Positions 45,719 through 55,329 of a DNA stretch of 64,000 nt are shown in pieces. A program made the position numbers and the translations under genes. The stretch spans positions 1,016,583 to 1,080,582 of the forward strand of contig NZ_NSBU01000007.1 in NCBI RefSeq assembly GCF_002285415.1, read 5' to 3'. Each line of letters opens with the position of its first letter. Within the stretch, counting starts at the first letter, position 1. Below the pieces are notes generated by a model. It was given only the letters and a program-made list of their open reading frames with translations, was not told where the DNA came from and searched no databases. Origin of the DNA: Actibacterium pelagium. Its GTDB lineage: Bacteria; Pseudomonadota; Alphaproteobacteria; Rhodobacterales; Rhodobacteraceae.

Positions 45719-46900
45719 ATGCCCCATCACCCTACGATTATCATTGGCGCAGGCGCGGCTGGCCTGATGTGCGCCGCCCATGCCGGGCCGGGAACGCTTG
45801 TGATTGATCACGCCAAAGCGGCAGGTGAGAAAATCCGTATTTCGGGCGGCGGGCGCTGCAACTTCACCAATATGTATGCCGGGCCAGAGAACTTTATCTC
45901 GGGCAACCCGCATTTCGCCAAATCTGCGCTGGCCCGTTACACCCAATGGGATTTCATCGATCTGGTGGCCCGGCACGGCATCCCCTATCACGAGAAGACC
46001 CTCGGTCAGCTGTTTTGCGACACTTCTGCCAAAGACATCATCGCGATGCTGTTGGACGAGATGGCCAAGGCAGGCGCGACCCTGCGTTTGCAGACCTCGG
46101 TGACCGAAGTCTATCACGACGGCAATCAATATCACCTGACCCTATCAGAGGGCGCGCCCTTGACCTGTGACCAACTGGTCATTGCCTCGGGCGGGAAATC
46201 CATTCCCAAGATGGGCGCGACTGGTTTCGGCTATCAGATCGCCTCGCAATTCGGCCTGCCGGTGACTGAAACACGCCCCGGGCTTGTCCCGCTGACCTTT
46301 GGCGACACGTTCAAAGCCTATTCCGGCGTATCCCTGCCCGCCCGCGTCACCGCGAACGGCCCCGGCTTTGACGAGGCGCTTTTGTTCACACATCGCGGCC
46401 TATCTGGCCCTGCGATTCTTCAAGCATCCAGCTATTGGCACGAGGGAGAGGACATTTCGATCAACCTTCTGCCCAACCAAGACGTTTTTCAGACCCTACG
46501 CGACCTGCGCGCGCGTGCCGGGGCCAAGAATGCCTCGACCATGTTGGCAGAGGTGCTGCCCTCGCGTCTGGCCCCCTATTTCGCCGAGCAATGGGGCCTG
46601 ACCGGCAACCTTGCCGATTATTCCGATGTCCGCCTACGGGAACTGGCCGAGCAATTTCAGAACTGGACGGTGCGCCCCACGGGATCCGAAGGCTATCGCA
46701 CCGCCGAGGTCACGTTGGGCGGCGTCGATACCGACGCGCTGAATGCCCGCACGATGGAAGCCAAGGCACAACCGGGCCTGTATTTCATCGGCGAGGTCGT
46801 TGATGTGACGGGCTGGCTGGGTGGTTTCAACTTTCAGTGGGCTTGGTCCAGCGGATGGGCCGCGGGTACGGCGATTGCGGAACTGACCAAGCCAAAGTGA
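45719..46900 (+). CDS. YhiN/HI0933-family flavoprotein
   Basis: 393 residues from ATG 45719. FAD site GAGAAGLMCAAHAG (about 10-23), then the family signature EKIRISGGGRCNFTN (about 38-52) and C-terminal GEVVDVTGWLGGFNFQWAW (about 356-374). HI0933/YhiN proteins are BaiN-like NAD(P)/FAD enzymes; a 7-alpha-type steroid reductase and other roles are proposed, but the physiological reaction here is unknown. The frame upstream to 45629 has no ribosome site. Confidence 0.9.
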   Translation: MPHHPTIIIGAGAAGLMCAAHAGPGTLVIDHAKAAGEKIRISGGGRCNFTNMYAGPENFISGNPHFAKSALARYTQWDFIDLVARHGIPYHEKTLGQLFCDTSAKDIIAMLLDEMAKAGATLRLQTSVTEVYHDGNQYHLTLSEGAPLTCDQLVIASGGKSIPKMGATGFGYQIASQFGLPVTETRPGLVPLTFGDTFKAYSGVSLPARVTANGPGFDEALLFTHRGLSGPAILQASSYWHEGEDISINLLPNQDVFQTLRDLRARAGAKNASTMLAEVLPSRLAPYFAEQWGLTGNLADYSDVRLRELAEQFQNWTVRPTGSEGYRTAEVTLGGVDTDALNARTMEAKAQPGLYFIGEVVDVTGWLGGFNFQWAWSSGWAAGTAIAELTKPK

Positions 46901-46972
46901 CCTGACCGTGGACCTTCGTGCCCATCGCCCTAAGATTGGGATGAATAGGGTCTAAGGTCACAAGGTTTGTTC

Positions 46973-47695
46973 GTGTCTCGCATTCTCATCATAGGTTCCG
47001 GCCCCAATGCCATCGAAGCACGTGAGTTTGACCGGGCACGTTTTGACCGGGTCATTGCCATCAACAACGCTTGGCGTATTCGCCCCGACTGGGACGAGAT
47101 GATCTGCCCTGATGACTTTCCCAAGGAACGGCGTCCGGACCAGATCGGCGCTTCTCAGCGTATTGTCACCTCTGACGACTATGTCCCTGCTCAGAACAGC
47201 CTAGGCGGCTTTGTCTATGCCGGTGGGACCATGGCATTTACCGCCGCTTACTGGGCGCTTGCGCATCATCGCCCTGCAAGCATAGCTATGATCGGCTGCG
47301 ACATGGTTTATCCCAATACCGGCAATACGCATTTCTATGGGACTGGAACAGCAGACCCATTGCGAGATGATCCAACCTTGCAATCCTTAGAGGCAAAGGC
47401 AAATCGCCTGATGGTGCTGGCCCGGGAACGCGGTTGCAACATGCTAAACCTATCTACGGATGAAAGCCGCCTGACCTTTCCCCGGGCAACCGCGCAAACC
47501 GCGAATCCTCTGCCACCCTTTGACCCCAGTGCCGTTGAAGCCGCCAAGGCGCGTGAGGCTGAACTGGGGTATCTCAGCGCCTCTGGCATGTACTGGAAAG
47601 AGCCCGATCTTTACGACCCAAGCGAACTGGCCGCGCTCGACCAGCTTTGGCTTGCGGCCGTGCCGAACGCGGGTGGACTTTCGCGCCCCGCTTAG
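46973..47695 (+). CDS. Protein with Rossmann-like N-terminus, function unknown
   Basis: 240 residues from GTG 46973, chosen because AAGG lies 7 bases upstream (a TTG two codons earlier is possible). ILIIGSGPNAIEA at the start looks like a nucleotide-binding loop, followed by VIAINNAWRIRPDWDEMICP. The middle reads GGTMAFTAAYWALAHH and IGCDMVYPNTGNTHFYGTG. This pattern resembles DUF115-like or CST-I-like glycosyltransferase-related proteins, but only loosely. Spaced 34 bases from xthA; may be co-transcribed. Confidence 0.65.
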   Translation: MSRILIIGSGPNAIEAREFDRARFDRVIAINNAWRIRPDWDEMICPDDFPKERRPDQIGASQRIVTSDDYVPAQNSLGGFVYAGGTMAFTAAYWALAHHRPASIAMIGCDMVYPNTGNTHFYGTGTADPLRDDPTLQSLEAKANRLMVLARERGCNMLNLSTDESRLTFPRATAQTANPLPPFDPSAVEAAKAREAELGYLSASGMYWKEPDLYDPSELAALDQLWLAAVPNAGGLSRPA

Positions 47696-47729
47696 GGATA
47701 GTCGCGCCACTTGCTTTCGGGGGTCCACC

Positions 47730-48509
47730 ATGAAAATCGCCACGTTCAACATCAACGGCATCAAGGCGCGGGTAAACGCGCTGTCCGACTGGCTGGACGA
47801 GGCGCAGCCCGATGTCGCCCTGCTGCAAGAGATCAAGTCGGTCGACGAGAACTTCCCCCGCGAACTGTTCGAGGAAAAGGGCTACAACGTCGAAACCCAC
47901 GGCCAGAAAAGCTTTAACGGCGTGGCAATCCTGTCGAAACTGCCGCTAGAAGACGTCACACGTGGCCTGCCCGGCGACCCGGAAGACGAACAGGCCCGCT
48001 GGATCGAGGCCACAGTTGTCGGCAAGCAGGCGATCCGCCTGTGCGGGTTGTACCTGCCCAACGGCAACCCACGTCCGGGCCCCAAATACGATTACAAACT
48101 GGCTTGGATGGAACGCCTGCACGCCCGCGCGCAGGAGTTGATGGCAGCCGAAGCACCTGCACTGATGGCGGGCGACTACAACATCATCCCCCAAGACGAA
48201 GACGCGGCCCGCCCCGAGGTATGGCAGGAAGACGCCTTGGCCTATCTCGACAGCCGCGCGGCCTATCGCCGTATCCTGAACCTTGGCTTTACCGAGGCAT
48301 TCCGCGCCCGCACCCAAGGGCCGGAGCACTACAGTTTCTGGGATTATCAGGCCGGCGCCTGGAACCGGAACGACGGTATCCGGATCGATCACTTCCTGCT
48401 GACCCCACAGGCGGCCGATTTGCTGGTTGATTGCCAGATCGACAAGGAAATCCGGGGCCGTGAAAAGCCCTCGGACCATGTACCTGTGTGGGTCGAACTA
48501 GACCTTTAA
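47730..48509 (+). CDS. xthA: Exodeoxyribonuclease III (XthA family)
   Basis: 259 residues from ATG 47730 (GGGGG upstream). AP endonuclease/3' exonuclease of base-excision repair. Motifs FNINGIKARV (6-15), QEIKS with metal-binding Glu34, MAGDYNIIP (Asp-Asn) and final DHVPVWVELDL with the catalytic His. Length fits exonuclease III. Convergent stop overlaps the lipoprotein gene by 4 bases. Confidence 0.95.
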   Translation: MKIATFNINGIKARVNALSDWLDEAQPDVALLQEIKSVDENFPRELFEEKGYNVETHGQKSFNGVAILSKLPLEDVTRGLPGDPEDEQARWIEATVVGKQAIRLCGLYLPNGNPRPGPKYDYKLAWMERLHARAQELMAAEAPALMAGDYNIIPQDEDAARPEVWQEDALAYLDSRAAYRRILNLGFTEAFRARTQGPEHYSFWDYQAGAWNRNDGIRIDHFLLTPQAADLLVDCQIDKEIRGREKPSDHVPVWVELDL

Positions 48510-49078
48510 CGGCGCTGGTGCGCCAACTTCCGGGCAAAGACTTCTTGGCGCGGTATCCAGTCGTAGCGCTTGTCTTCCAGCACTTCTGACCAGAACAGCA
48601 CACCACTGTTGCGCCACGGGTCCAGAATGATGCCTTCGAACAGGCCTTCGCTTTTGCTGCTGATGATAACCGTAGAGTGATCGATCAGGATCGGGTTTTC
48701 AGAGTTCGCAATGGCGCGGTGCAGCCGAAGCGTTTCGAACTCTTCCCGTGCCAGACGTGCCTGCATGTCATCCGCCCATTGGTAACACAGGCCGCGCGGC
48801 TTGGTGCCCCGATTGACCTTCATGTTGTGAACCAGCGGCGGATCTTCGAGTTCGTACTCTTTGGCCAGATGCAAAGGATAGTCATAGGCCAGTCGCGCCG
48901 CTGTTGCGGCCTCGATCGGGTCAACCTCGGGGTTCATCTGGACAATGGCGGTTGCAAGAGCTTCGATCTGGGCTTTGCTCGCGGCGGGCGGACCACCGGG
49001 CGGCAGGCTTTTACACCCCGCGAGCCCAACGACTGCCACCATTGCAAACACACGCAATGCCCACCGTTTCAATGTCAT
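48506..49078 (-). CDS. Lipoprotein of unknown function
   Basis: 190 residues from ATG 49078. Signal peptide with lipobox VGLAGC (Cys22). The mature protein has LCYQWADDMQARL with a Cys-Trp region, HSTVIISSKSE and DPWRNSGVLFWSEV, which recalls papain-like or transglutaminase-like order Cys-His-Asp (Cys about 96, His about 132, Asp about 150). If real, it is a small periplasmic thiol hydrolase; not certain. Single gene, convergent with xthA. Confidence 0.7.
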   Translation of the reverse strand: MTLKRWALRVFAMVAVVGLAGCKSLPPGGPPAASKAQIEALATAIVQMNPEVDPIEAATAARLAYDYPLHLAKEYELEDPPLVHNMKVNRGTKPRGLCYQWADDMQARLAREEFETLRLHRAIANSENPILIDHSTVIISSKSEGLFEGIILDPWRNSGVLFWSEVLEDKRYDWIPRQEVFARKLAHQRR

Positions 49079-49180
49079 GATACTCTCGCTATCTGTTTCC
49101 GGCCCAGACGCTAATATGAGCACCACCACTTTGTCGAGGCACCATCTTGCCGCGAAGGTCACATCCTCGTGGGTTTGCGC

Positions 49181-49645
49181 CTAGAGAAGAAGTTTCCACA
49201 GAACGTGAAGCGCCATGTAGATCACGATCAGGGATCCGACCGTGTAAAAGGTTGCCCTAACTTCGTGGGTCTGCTTGCTGGCATAGGCCAGAAAATGCGC
49301 GAGCCGCGCCAGCACGAATCCGTACATCAACACCTGCGCCAACCAGAGCGCGGGATTAATGACGACGAACAGCAGCCCAACCGCCAGAAAGCCGGGAATA
49401 TTCTCTAGATCATTGCGGTGCATCCGGCGGGACCGATCGACATAGTCGTTGACCTCTAGCTGCGAGGGATCCGGATCGCGATTGATCAACCCGCGCTGCA
49501 AGTCCTCTGGGCTGGCAAGGCCAGAGTTGCTTTTCAACATGCGATAGACGGTCATCCACCCCTGCCCCATGATTTTCAGCACCATCAGTGCAGCACAAAT
49601 CGCGTAGGTCACAAAAACAGGGTTATCGATTGTCAGTAGTGCCAT
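49181..49645 (-). CDS. MAPEG-family membrane protein
   Basis: 154 residues, four membrane helices (about 8-30, 75-95, 98-115, 130-152). RSRRMHRNDLENIPGFL (about 71-87) is the MAPEG signature found in microsomal glutathione transferase 1. Bacterial members are often glutathione-binding; substrate unknown. Preceded by GGGAGGGA. Likely inner membrane. Confidence 0.88.
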   Translation of the reverse strand: MALLTIDNPVFVTYAICAALMVLKIMGQGWMTVYRMLKSNSGLASPEDLQRGLINRDPDPSQLEVNDYVDRSRRMHRNDLENIPGFLAVGLLFVVINPALWLAQVLMYGFVLARLAHFLAYASKQTHEVRATFYTVGSLIVIYMALHVLWKLLL

Positions 49646-49789
49646 TCCAAAATCCCTCCCTCACACTATGCGCGAAATCCTATCCTTCGAATGATCACCT
49701 GACAAATCCCGCGTAAAATCTGACGAGATGTCTGGACACTCTTCGGCCCATTGATCAGGTTTGGGCGTCAGCAATCAAAGAGAACACCT

Positions 49790-50608
49790 ATGCCTCAAGA
49801 CCTGATCCACGACCCGAAGGGCGGAATGCCGCGCCTGCTAGAAATCATGCGCCGCCTGCGCGATCCGAACACGGGTTGCCCCTGGGACATAGAGCAGGAC
49901 TTTGCCACCATCGCCCCCTACACGATCGAAGAGGCTTACGAGGTCGCCGACGCCATCCAGCGCGAAGACTGGGCGGAACTGAAGGGCGAATTGGGCGATC
50001 TGCTGTTCCAATCCGTGTTCCATGCGCAGATGGCCGCGGAAAAGGGCCTGTTCACCTTTGATGACGTTGCCAACGGCATGTCCGACAAGATGGTCGCACG
50101 TCACCCCCATGTCTTTGGGGATGAAAGCCGGGACAAGTCCGCTGAACAGCAGACCGCCGACTGGGAAAAGATCAAAGCCGCCGAACGCGCCGGAAAAGAA
50201 CAGCAAGGCACCTTGGACGGTGTCGCGGTGAACCTGCCCGCCCTGACCCGCGCGGTGAAGTTGCAGAAACGTGCGGCTCGGGTCGGATTTGACTGGCCAG
50301 ACAGCAGCCTTGTCATCGACAAGATCGTCGAAGAGGCGCGAGAGTTGGAAGAAGCCAGCGACAGCCTGACCGAAGAGGCCGTGAAAGAAGAGTTCGGAGA
50401 CCTGCTGTTCGTGGTCGCCAATCTCGCTCGCCACTTGAAGGTCGACCCCGAAGAAGCCCTGCGGGCAGCCAACGCGAAATTCACGCGCCGGTTCGAAGGG
50501 ATTGAGGCGAAACTGGCCGCGATCGGCAAAAGCCCGGCCCAATCCAACCTAGAAGAAATGGACGCGCTTTGGGACGCCGTAAAGCTGGAAGAAAAAGTCG
50601 AAAAATAA
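49790..50608 (+). CDS. mazG: MazG nucleoside triphosphate pyrophosphohydrolase
   Basis: 272 residues from ATG 49790 with two MazG domains: GCPWDIEQDF and EEAYEVADAI..KGELGDLLFQ (N-terminal) and EEARELEEAS..EEFGDLLFVVAN (C-terminal), both with the EExxE..ExxD metal pattern. Two-domain MazG hydrolyses NTPs to NMP and pyrophosphate and affects (p)ppGpp levels. The longer frame start at 49751 has no support. Confidence 0.95.
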   Translation: MPQDLIHDPKGGMPRLLEIMRRLRDPNTGCPWDIEQDFATIAPYTIEEAYEVADAIQREDWAELKGELGDLLFQSVFHAQMAAEKGLFTFDDVANGMSDKMVARHPHVFGDESRDKSAEQQTADWEKIKAAERAGKEQQGTLDGVAVNLPALTRAVKLQKRAARVGFDWPDSSLVIDKIVEEARELEEASDSLTEEAVKEEFGDLLFVVANLARHLKVDPEEALRAANAKFTRRFEGIEAKLAAIGKSPAQSNLEEMDALWDAVKLEEKVEK

Positions 50609-50609
50609 A

Positions 50610-50659
50610 CCCGATAAAAGAAATCAGGTATTGACCCGATTAAATTAGTCAGGTTTATA
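50610..50659 (+). promoter_or_regulatory. futA promoter with two 20-bp direct repeats (candidate iron operator)
   Basis: CCCGAT-N8-TCAGGT occurs at 50610-50629 and again at 50635-50654, period 25. The second copy overlaps -35 TTGACC (50631-50636), 17-base spacer, -10 TTTATA (50654-50659). Position on top of the promoter of an iron-binding protein gene suggests an iron-responsive repressor (RirA, Irr, Fur/Mur) site; regulator identity is unknown. Confidence 0.55.
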
Positions 50660-50689
50660 CGCTCTTGAAGAAACATTCAGGAGTCACAA

Positions 50690-51694
50690 ATGACTATTCT
50701 GCGCAGCGCACTTATCGCCGCCACACTTGCCACCCCTGCCGTAGCCGCGGAGGAAGTGAACCTTTACTCCTACCGCCAGCCGGAACTGATCCAGCCTCTG
50801 CTGGACGCCTTTACCGCTGAGACGGGCATCGAAACCAACGTCGCCTTCCTTGCCAAAGGCATGGTCGAGCGCCTGCAGGCCGAGGGCAAACGCTCTCCTG
50901 CTGACGTGATCCTGACTGTCGACATCTCGCGCCTGTCCGAGGCCGTAGAAGCAGGTGTCACCCAGTCCATCGAAAGCGAGGCGCTGACGGCCAACGTTCC
51001 GGCCGAATACCGTGACCCTGAGGGCCACTGGTATGGCGTTACCACCCGTGCACGGATCGTCTATGCTTCCAAAGACCGCGTCGCACCGGAAGAGGTCACC
51101 ACCTACGAAGACCTCGCCGATCCGAAGTGGCAGGGCCGCATCTGTACCCGCTCTGGCACTCACCCCTACACGCTGGCGCTGGTTTCGGCGATGATCGAAC
51201 ACCACGGCGAAGAGGCCACCAAGACTTGGCTGGAAGGCGTAAAGTCCAACCTCGCGCGTAAACCGCAGGGCAACGACCGCGCTCAGGTCAAGGCGATCTG
51301 GTCGGGTGAATGCGACATCTCGCTCGGCAACACCTACTACATGGGTAAAATGCTGGAAGACGCAGAGCAGCAGGAATGGGCGAACTCTGTCAACGTTCTC
51401 TTCCCCGTGTTCGAAGGTGATGGCACCCACGTGAACGTCTCGGGTGTCGCAATGACCAAGTCGTCCCCGAACCCTGAGAATGCGCTGAAACTGATCGAAT
51501 TCCTGGCCTCGCCAACCGCGCAGGAAATCTATGCCGAAGCGAACTATGAATACCCGATCGCACCGGGCACAGCACCGACCGAACTGGTTGCCAACTGGGG
51601 ATCGTTCGAGGCGGACAGCCTGAACCTGATGACCATTGCTGGCCACCGCGCAGCCGCGCTGAAACTGGTGGAAGAGGTCGACTTCGACGGCTAA
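50690..51694 (+). CDS. futA: Ferric iron ABC-transporter binding protein (FutA/FbpA type)
   Basis: 334 residues with signal peptide ending around AVA (residues 17-20). Periplasmic ferric-binding protein: VNLYSYRQPELIQPLLDAF at the start and LGNTYYMGKM (about 205-214), with the adjacent tyrosines that bind Fe(III). AGGAG precedes ATG 50690. No FbpB/FbpC permease or ATPase follows; the next gene is convergent, so partner genes must be elsewhere. Upstream direct repeats suggest iron control. Confidence 0.9.
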   Translation: MTILRSALIAATLATPAVAAEEVNLYSYRQPELIQPLLDAFTAETGIETNVAFLAKGMVERLQAEGKRSPADVILTVDISRLSEAVEAGVTQSIESEALTANVPAEYRDPEGHWYGVTTRARIVYASKDRVAPEEVTTYEDLADPKWQGRICTRSGTHPYTLALVSAMIEHHGEEATKTWLEGVKSNLARKPQGNDRAQVKAIWSGECDISLGNTYYMGKMLEDAEQQEWANSVNVLFPVFEGDGTHVNVSGVAMTKSSPNPENALKLIEFLASPTAQEIYAEANYEYPIAPGTAPTELVANWGSFEADSLNLMTIAGHRAAALKLVEEVDFDG

Positions 51695-52542
51695 CGCACC
51701 AGCGTGACACCATCCATCTTAGAAATCACGTTCAGGTCCGCTTCATAGCGGGCCTGAAACTTTTTGGTCTGTTCGTCAGAAAAGGCGATCCGGCCCAGAC
51801 CCGGCGACGGCTTGTCGTGCATTTTCTGCCAGAAACCATTCTGGATCTCGATCAACTGCTCTTCGGGCTTGCTGGCGTTGACCTGCCACTTCACTGGCTT
51901 CCACCCGGTTTTGGGCAGTTCTGGAAACAGAAGACGCAGCTGCTCTTTTGACGTCAGCCGGTCCTCATGCACACAGACAAAGAACTCTTCCGCGCGACAC
52001 GCATCGCGCAGCTCTTCGATCACATCAGGCCAAGTGGTTTCTAGCAGGCACAACGGCGCCTCATAGTCCTGAAACGGATCGACGGCATTCTCTTCGATCC
52101 GCTTACGGTAGGTCGACAAGAAAAAACTATCGTAAGAACGGACGGTCAGAAAGGCGCGGCGCACTGGCTGCTGCAACTGATTGACCAGAAACTCTACGCG
52201 CTGCCCTGCCCCTTCATAGAAGTTCCGGCGCATGATCGCGCCCAGATTGCCAAGAATGTTCTCTTCCGAGATCAGAACCGGGCTTGGGAATTTGACGCCC
52301 AAACGCTCCATCTCTTCGCGCAGCCAAGTCTCATGCTGTTCCAAGTTGTTGCGCTTGAAATGCTTCCGGCCCGGGCTGCGCAGCCTTAGGCGACCACCCT
52401 TTGCACCGTCTCGACCGGGATACAGCGGCTTGATGCCGAACCCTTCCAGCCGGTCGCGATTGCGTCCCAAGAAGGCCTGAAAACTACTTGTCCCAGTGCG
52501 ATGCGCGCCTAAGTGCAGGTAAAGACCGTCTTTAATTTCCAC
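51691..52542 (-). CDS. Sulfotransferase-like P-loop protein
   Basis: 283 residues. LHLGAHRTGTSSFQ (about 9-22) is the 5'-phosphosulfate-binding loop form of sulfotransferases (P-loop without strict GKT/S). A distant RSYDSFFLSTYRKR (about 147-160) matches the 3'-phosphate region. This is typical of small roseobacter sulfotransferase-domain proteins often seen near polysaccharide genes, but none is nearby. Cytosolic; acceptor unknown. The stop codons of this gene and futA overlap. Confidence 0.75.
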   Translation of the reverse strand: MEIKDGLYLHLGAHRTGTSSFQAFLGRNRDRLEGFGIKPLYPGRDGAKGGRLRLRSPGRKHFKRNNLEQHETWLREEMERLGVKFPSPVLISEENILGNLGAIMRRNFYEGAGQRVEFLVNQLQQPVRRAFLTVRSYDSFFLSTYRKRIEENAVDPFQDYEAPLCLLETTWPDVIEELRDACRAEEFFVCVHEDRLTSKEQLRLLFPELPKTGWKPVKWQVNASKPEEQLIEIQNGFWQKMHDKPSPGLGRIAFSDEQTKKFQARYEADLNVISKMDGVTLVR

Positions 52543-52635
52543 TTGACCCGACGGCGAAATCTGCCGCTCCTTGAGAATGCATAGAGGGTTTGAAACACCT
52601 TGTTGGTGTCAAGACAAGAGCCGTAGAGTCCAGAG

Positions 52636-53580
52636 ATGTCAGAACCGCGCAAAATTATCATTGATACCGACCCCGGCCAGGACGACGCCGTTGCGATCCT
52701 GCTGGCACTGGCCTCGCCCGAGGAAATTGAGGTGCTTGGCATCACTGCGGTTGCGGGCAACGTCCCGTTGGCGCTGACCCAAAAGAACGCCCGGATCGTG
52801 TGCGAATTGGCGGGCAAACCGGAAACTCGCGTCTTCGCAGGCTGTGCAGAACCGCTGTCGCGCAAGCTTGTGACGGCAGAGCACGTCCACGGTAAAACCG
52901 GTCTGGACGGGCCAGAGTTGCACGATCCCACGATGCCCCTTCAGGACCAACACGCCGTGGACTTCATCATTGAAACCCTGCGGTCAGAACCCGAGGGCAC
53001 GGTCACATTATGTCCGCTTGGTCCGCTGACAAACATCGCAACCGCTTTGCAGAAAGCCCCGGATATTGCGCCCCGAATTCAGGAAATCGTGCTGATGGGC
53101 GGCGCGTATTTTGAAGTTGGGAACATTACGCCATCGGCCGAATTTAACATTTACGTCGATCCGCAAGCTGCTGAAATTGTTTTTAAATCTGGCATTCCAT
53201 TGTTCGTTATGCCACTGGATGTAACGCATAAGGCGCTTGTAACGACCCCGCGCAACGACGCCTTCCGCGCCATCGGCACCCCGGTGGGTATCGCGGTGGC
53301 AGAGATGACCGATTTCTTTGAACGGTTCGACAAGGAAAAATACGGCAGCGAAGGCGCCCCCCTGCATGATCCCTGCGTCACCGCTTATTTGATCCGTCCA
53401 GAGCTGTTTTCGGGCCGCCATATCAACGTCGAGATCGAAACCCAGTCAGAACTAACATTGGGCATGACCGTCGCCGACTGGTGGGGGGTTTCTGGACGCA
53501 AGCCCAACGCGACCTTCGTTGGCGATCTGGACGCGGACGGTTTCTTTGATCTGCTGACAGAGCGCCTGTCGCGCCTCTGA
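52636..53580 (+). CDS. Inosine-uridine-preferring nucleoside hydrolase
   Basis: 314 residues. DTDPGQDDA (10-18) is the calcium-binding hallmark; ITAVAGNVPL (about 36-45), LMGGAYF (about 154) and HDPCVTAYL (about 242-250) complete the active site. Cleaves the N-glycosidic bond of ribonucleosides for base salvage. Followed by selO after 41 bases; the two may share a transcript. Confidence 0.93.
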   Translation: MSEPRKIIIDTDPGQDDAVAILLALASPEEIEVLGITAVAGNVPLALTQKNARIVCELAGKPETRVFAGCAEPLSRKLVTAEHVHGKTGLDGPELHDPTMPLQDQHAVDFIIETLRSEPEGTVTLCPLGPLTNIATALQKAPDIAPRIQEIVLMGGAYFEVGNITPSAEFNIYVDPQAAEIVFKSGIPLFVMPLDVTHKALVTTPRNDAFRAIGTPVGIAVAEMTDFFERFDKEKYGSEGAPLHDPCVTAYLIRPELFSGRHINVEIETQSELTLGMTVADWWGVSGRKPNATFVGDLDADGFFDLLTERLSRL

Positions 53581-53621
53581 CCCTTGGCAAAGGGCCTATA
53601 CCGCGCCACATATAGCGCATC

Positions 53622-55055
53622 ATGACTTTGCCATTCGACAACAGCTACGCCCGCCTGCCCGACCGCTTTTTCGCGGCCCTGCCGCCGACACCGGTCAAAG
53701 CGCCGGAATTGATCCGGGTGAACGACACTCTGGCCAAGGAATTGGGGCTTGATCCGGAATGGCTGCGCTCGGGCGACGGGATTTCTATGCTCGCGGGGAA
53801 CCATGTTCCCGACGGCGCCAACCCGATTGCGCAAGCCTATGCTGGGCATCAGTTCGGCGGTTGGATCCCCCAGCTTGGCGATGGGCGCGCGATCCTTTTG
53901 GGAGAAGTCATCGACCAGAAAGGCCAACGCAGGGATATCCAGCTCAAAGGCTCAGGTCGCACACCGTTTTCTCGGCGCGGCGACGGTCGTGCGTGGCTTG
54001 GGCCGGTCCTGCGTGAATACATCGTGTCTGAGGCGATGCACGCACTTGGCATCCCGACGACGCGCGCCCTTGCCGCCGTCACAACTGGCGAGCGGGTACA
54101 GCGCGAAAAGGGGTTTCCGGGCGCCATTGTCACCCGCGTTGCCTCTAGCCACATCCGCGTGGGCACGTTCCAGTTCTTTGCCGCCCGCAACGACACCGAG
54201 GCGCTTAAACTACTGACAAGTCACGCAATTAAACGCCACTACCCCGAAGCGGAAACCGCGCTTGACCTGCTGAATGAAGTGATCGCGGCACAGGCCAATC
54301 TGGTCGCGCGCTGGATGGGCGTCGGCTTTATTCACGGGGTGATGAACACCGACAATATGACCGTATCGGGTGAGACCATCGACTATGGCCCCTGCGCTTT
54401 CATGGATGTCTATCACCCGGAAAAGGTGTTCAGCTCGATCGACCAATACGGGCGCTATGCCTACAGCCGGCAACCCGATGTCGCTGTGTGGAACCTTGCA
54501 CAGCTTGCAACCGCCCTTTTGCCCCTGATCGATGACAATCAGGACCAAGCGATTGAAAAAGCAACCGAAGCCGTCAATCGCTTCCCCGCCCTGTTCCGAG
54601 AGGCGTGGCTTCAGGTTTTCCGCTCCAAGATCGGCCTAAGGGACGCTCAAGAGGGCGACGCTGAACTGATCCACCTTCTGATGGACCGTATGGCAGCCAC
54701 CAAAGCGGACTTCACCAACACGTTCCGCGCCCTGTCCGACGACAGCGCCCGCGATCATTTCAGCGACCCCGAGGCGTTTGACCAATGGGCCCCAGCATGG
54801 CACGCGCGCCGCGACCGTGACGGATCCACACCCGAGGAACAAGCCAGGCTGATGCAGCGGGCAAACCCCGCAATCATCCCGCGCAACCACCAGATCGAAG
54901 CCGCGATTCAAGCCGCCCTGCAAGAAGACTTTGCCCCGTTCCACGCTTTGACCGAGGCGCTCGACGCCCCCTTCGCACCGCGCAGGGACAATGACCCCCT
55001 GACCCTGCCTCCGACGGCAGAGCAAGAGGTCATTCACACATTCTGCGGGACATAA
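53622..55055 (+). CDS. selO: SelO (YdiU) protein adenylyltransferase
   Basis: 477 residues, the pseudokinase-fold AMPylator. [10 protein letters not shown] (about 86-95), [20 protein letters not shown] (about 106-125), [18 protein letters not shown] and the metal-binding [20 protein letters not shown] are seen. The protein ends in FCGT, so the conserved cysteine (selenocysteine in metazoa) is at the antepenultimate position. AMPylates proteins in redox homeostasis. Confidence 0.95.
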   Translation: MTLPFDNSYARLPDRFFAALPPTPVKAPELIRVNDTLAKELGLDPEWLRSGDGISMLAGNHVPDGANPIAQAYAGHQFGGWIPQLGDGRAILLGEVIDQKGQRRDIQLKGSGRTPFSRRGDGRAWLGPVLREYIVSEAMHALGIPTTRALAAVTTGERVQREKGFPGAIVTRVASSHIRVGTFQFFAARNDTEALKLLTSHAIKRHYPEAETALDLLNEVIAAQANLVARWMGVGFIHGVMNTDNMTVSGETIDYGPCAFMDVYHPEKVFSSIDQYGRYAYSRQPDVAVWNLAQLATALLPLIDDNQDQAIEKATEAVNRFPALFREAWLQVFRSKIGLRDAQEGDAELIHLLMDRMAATKADFTNTFRALSDDSARDHFSDPEAFDQWAPAWHARRDRDGSTPEEQARLMQRANPAIIPRNHQIEAAIQAALQEDFAPFHALTEALDAPFAPRRDNDPLTLPPTAEQEVIHTFCGT

Positions 55056-55065
55056 CTGTCAGGAA

Positions 55066-55329
55066 TCAGAGATCAGGGAAGATTCGATCGCAGCGCGTCA
55101 GAATCAGAACGCGTTCCAAGACTTCTAAAATTTGTTCGGAAGGAACCTCGGTTTCTTCAAGCTGTTGCAACCCCGCTAAAAGCGAGGACAACTCTGCGTC
55201 ACTGAGCGTACTCATAAGAATACGCACATTTTTCAGCGGATCTGGTTTAGGTCGTTCAGCACCTTTGTTCAGATATCCTTGATCTTCACAATAGTCCTGT
55301 ACGGCGCTCATTAAAGCGACGGCACTCAT
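55066..55329 (-). CDS. Small protein of unknown function
   Basis: 87 residues, helical and acidic-leaning, for example LMSTLSDAELSSLLAGLQQL (about 39-58) and EQILEVLERVLILTRCDRI. Two cysteines. No family recognised, no signal peptide. AT-richer than neighbours. Reads away from the rhodanese gene, with a 204-base shared upstream region. Moderate coding evidence only. Confidence 0.5.
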   Translation of the reverse strand: MSAVALMSAVQDYCEDQGYLNKGAERPKPDPLKNVRILMSTLSDAELSSLLAGLQQLEETEVPSEQILEVLERVLILTRCDRIFPDL

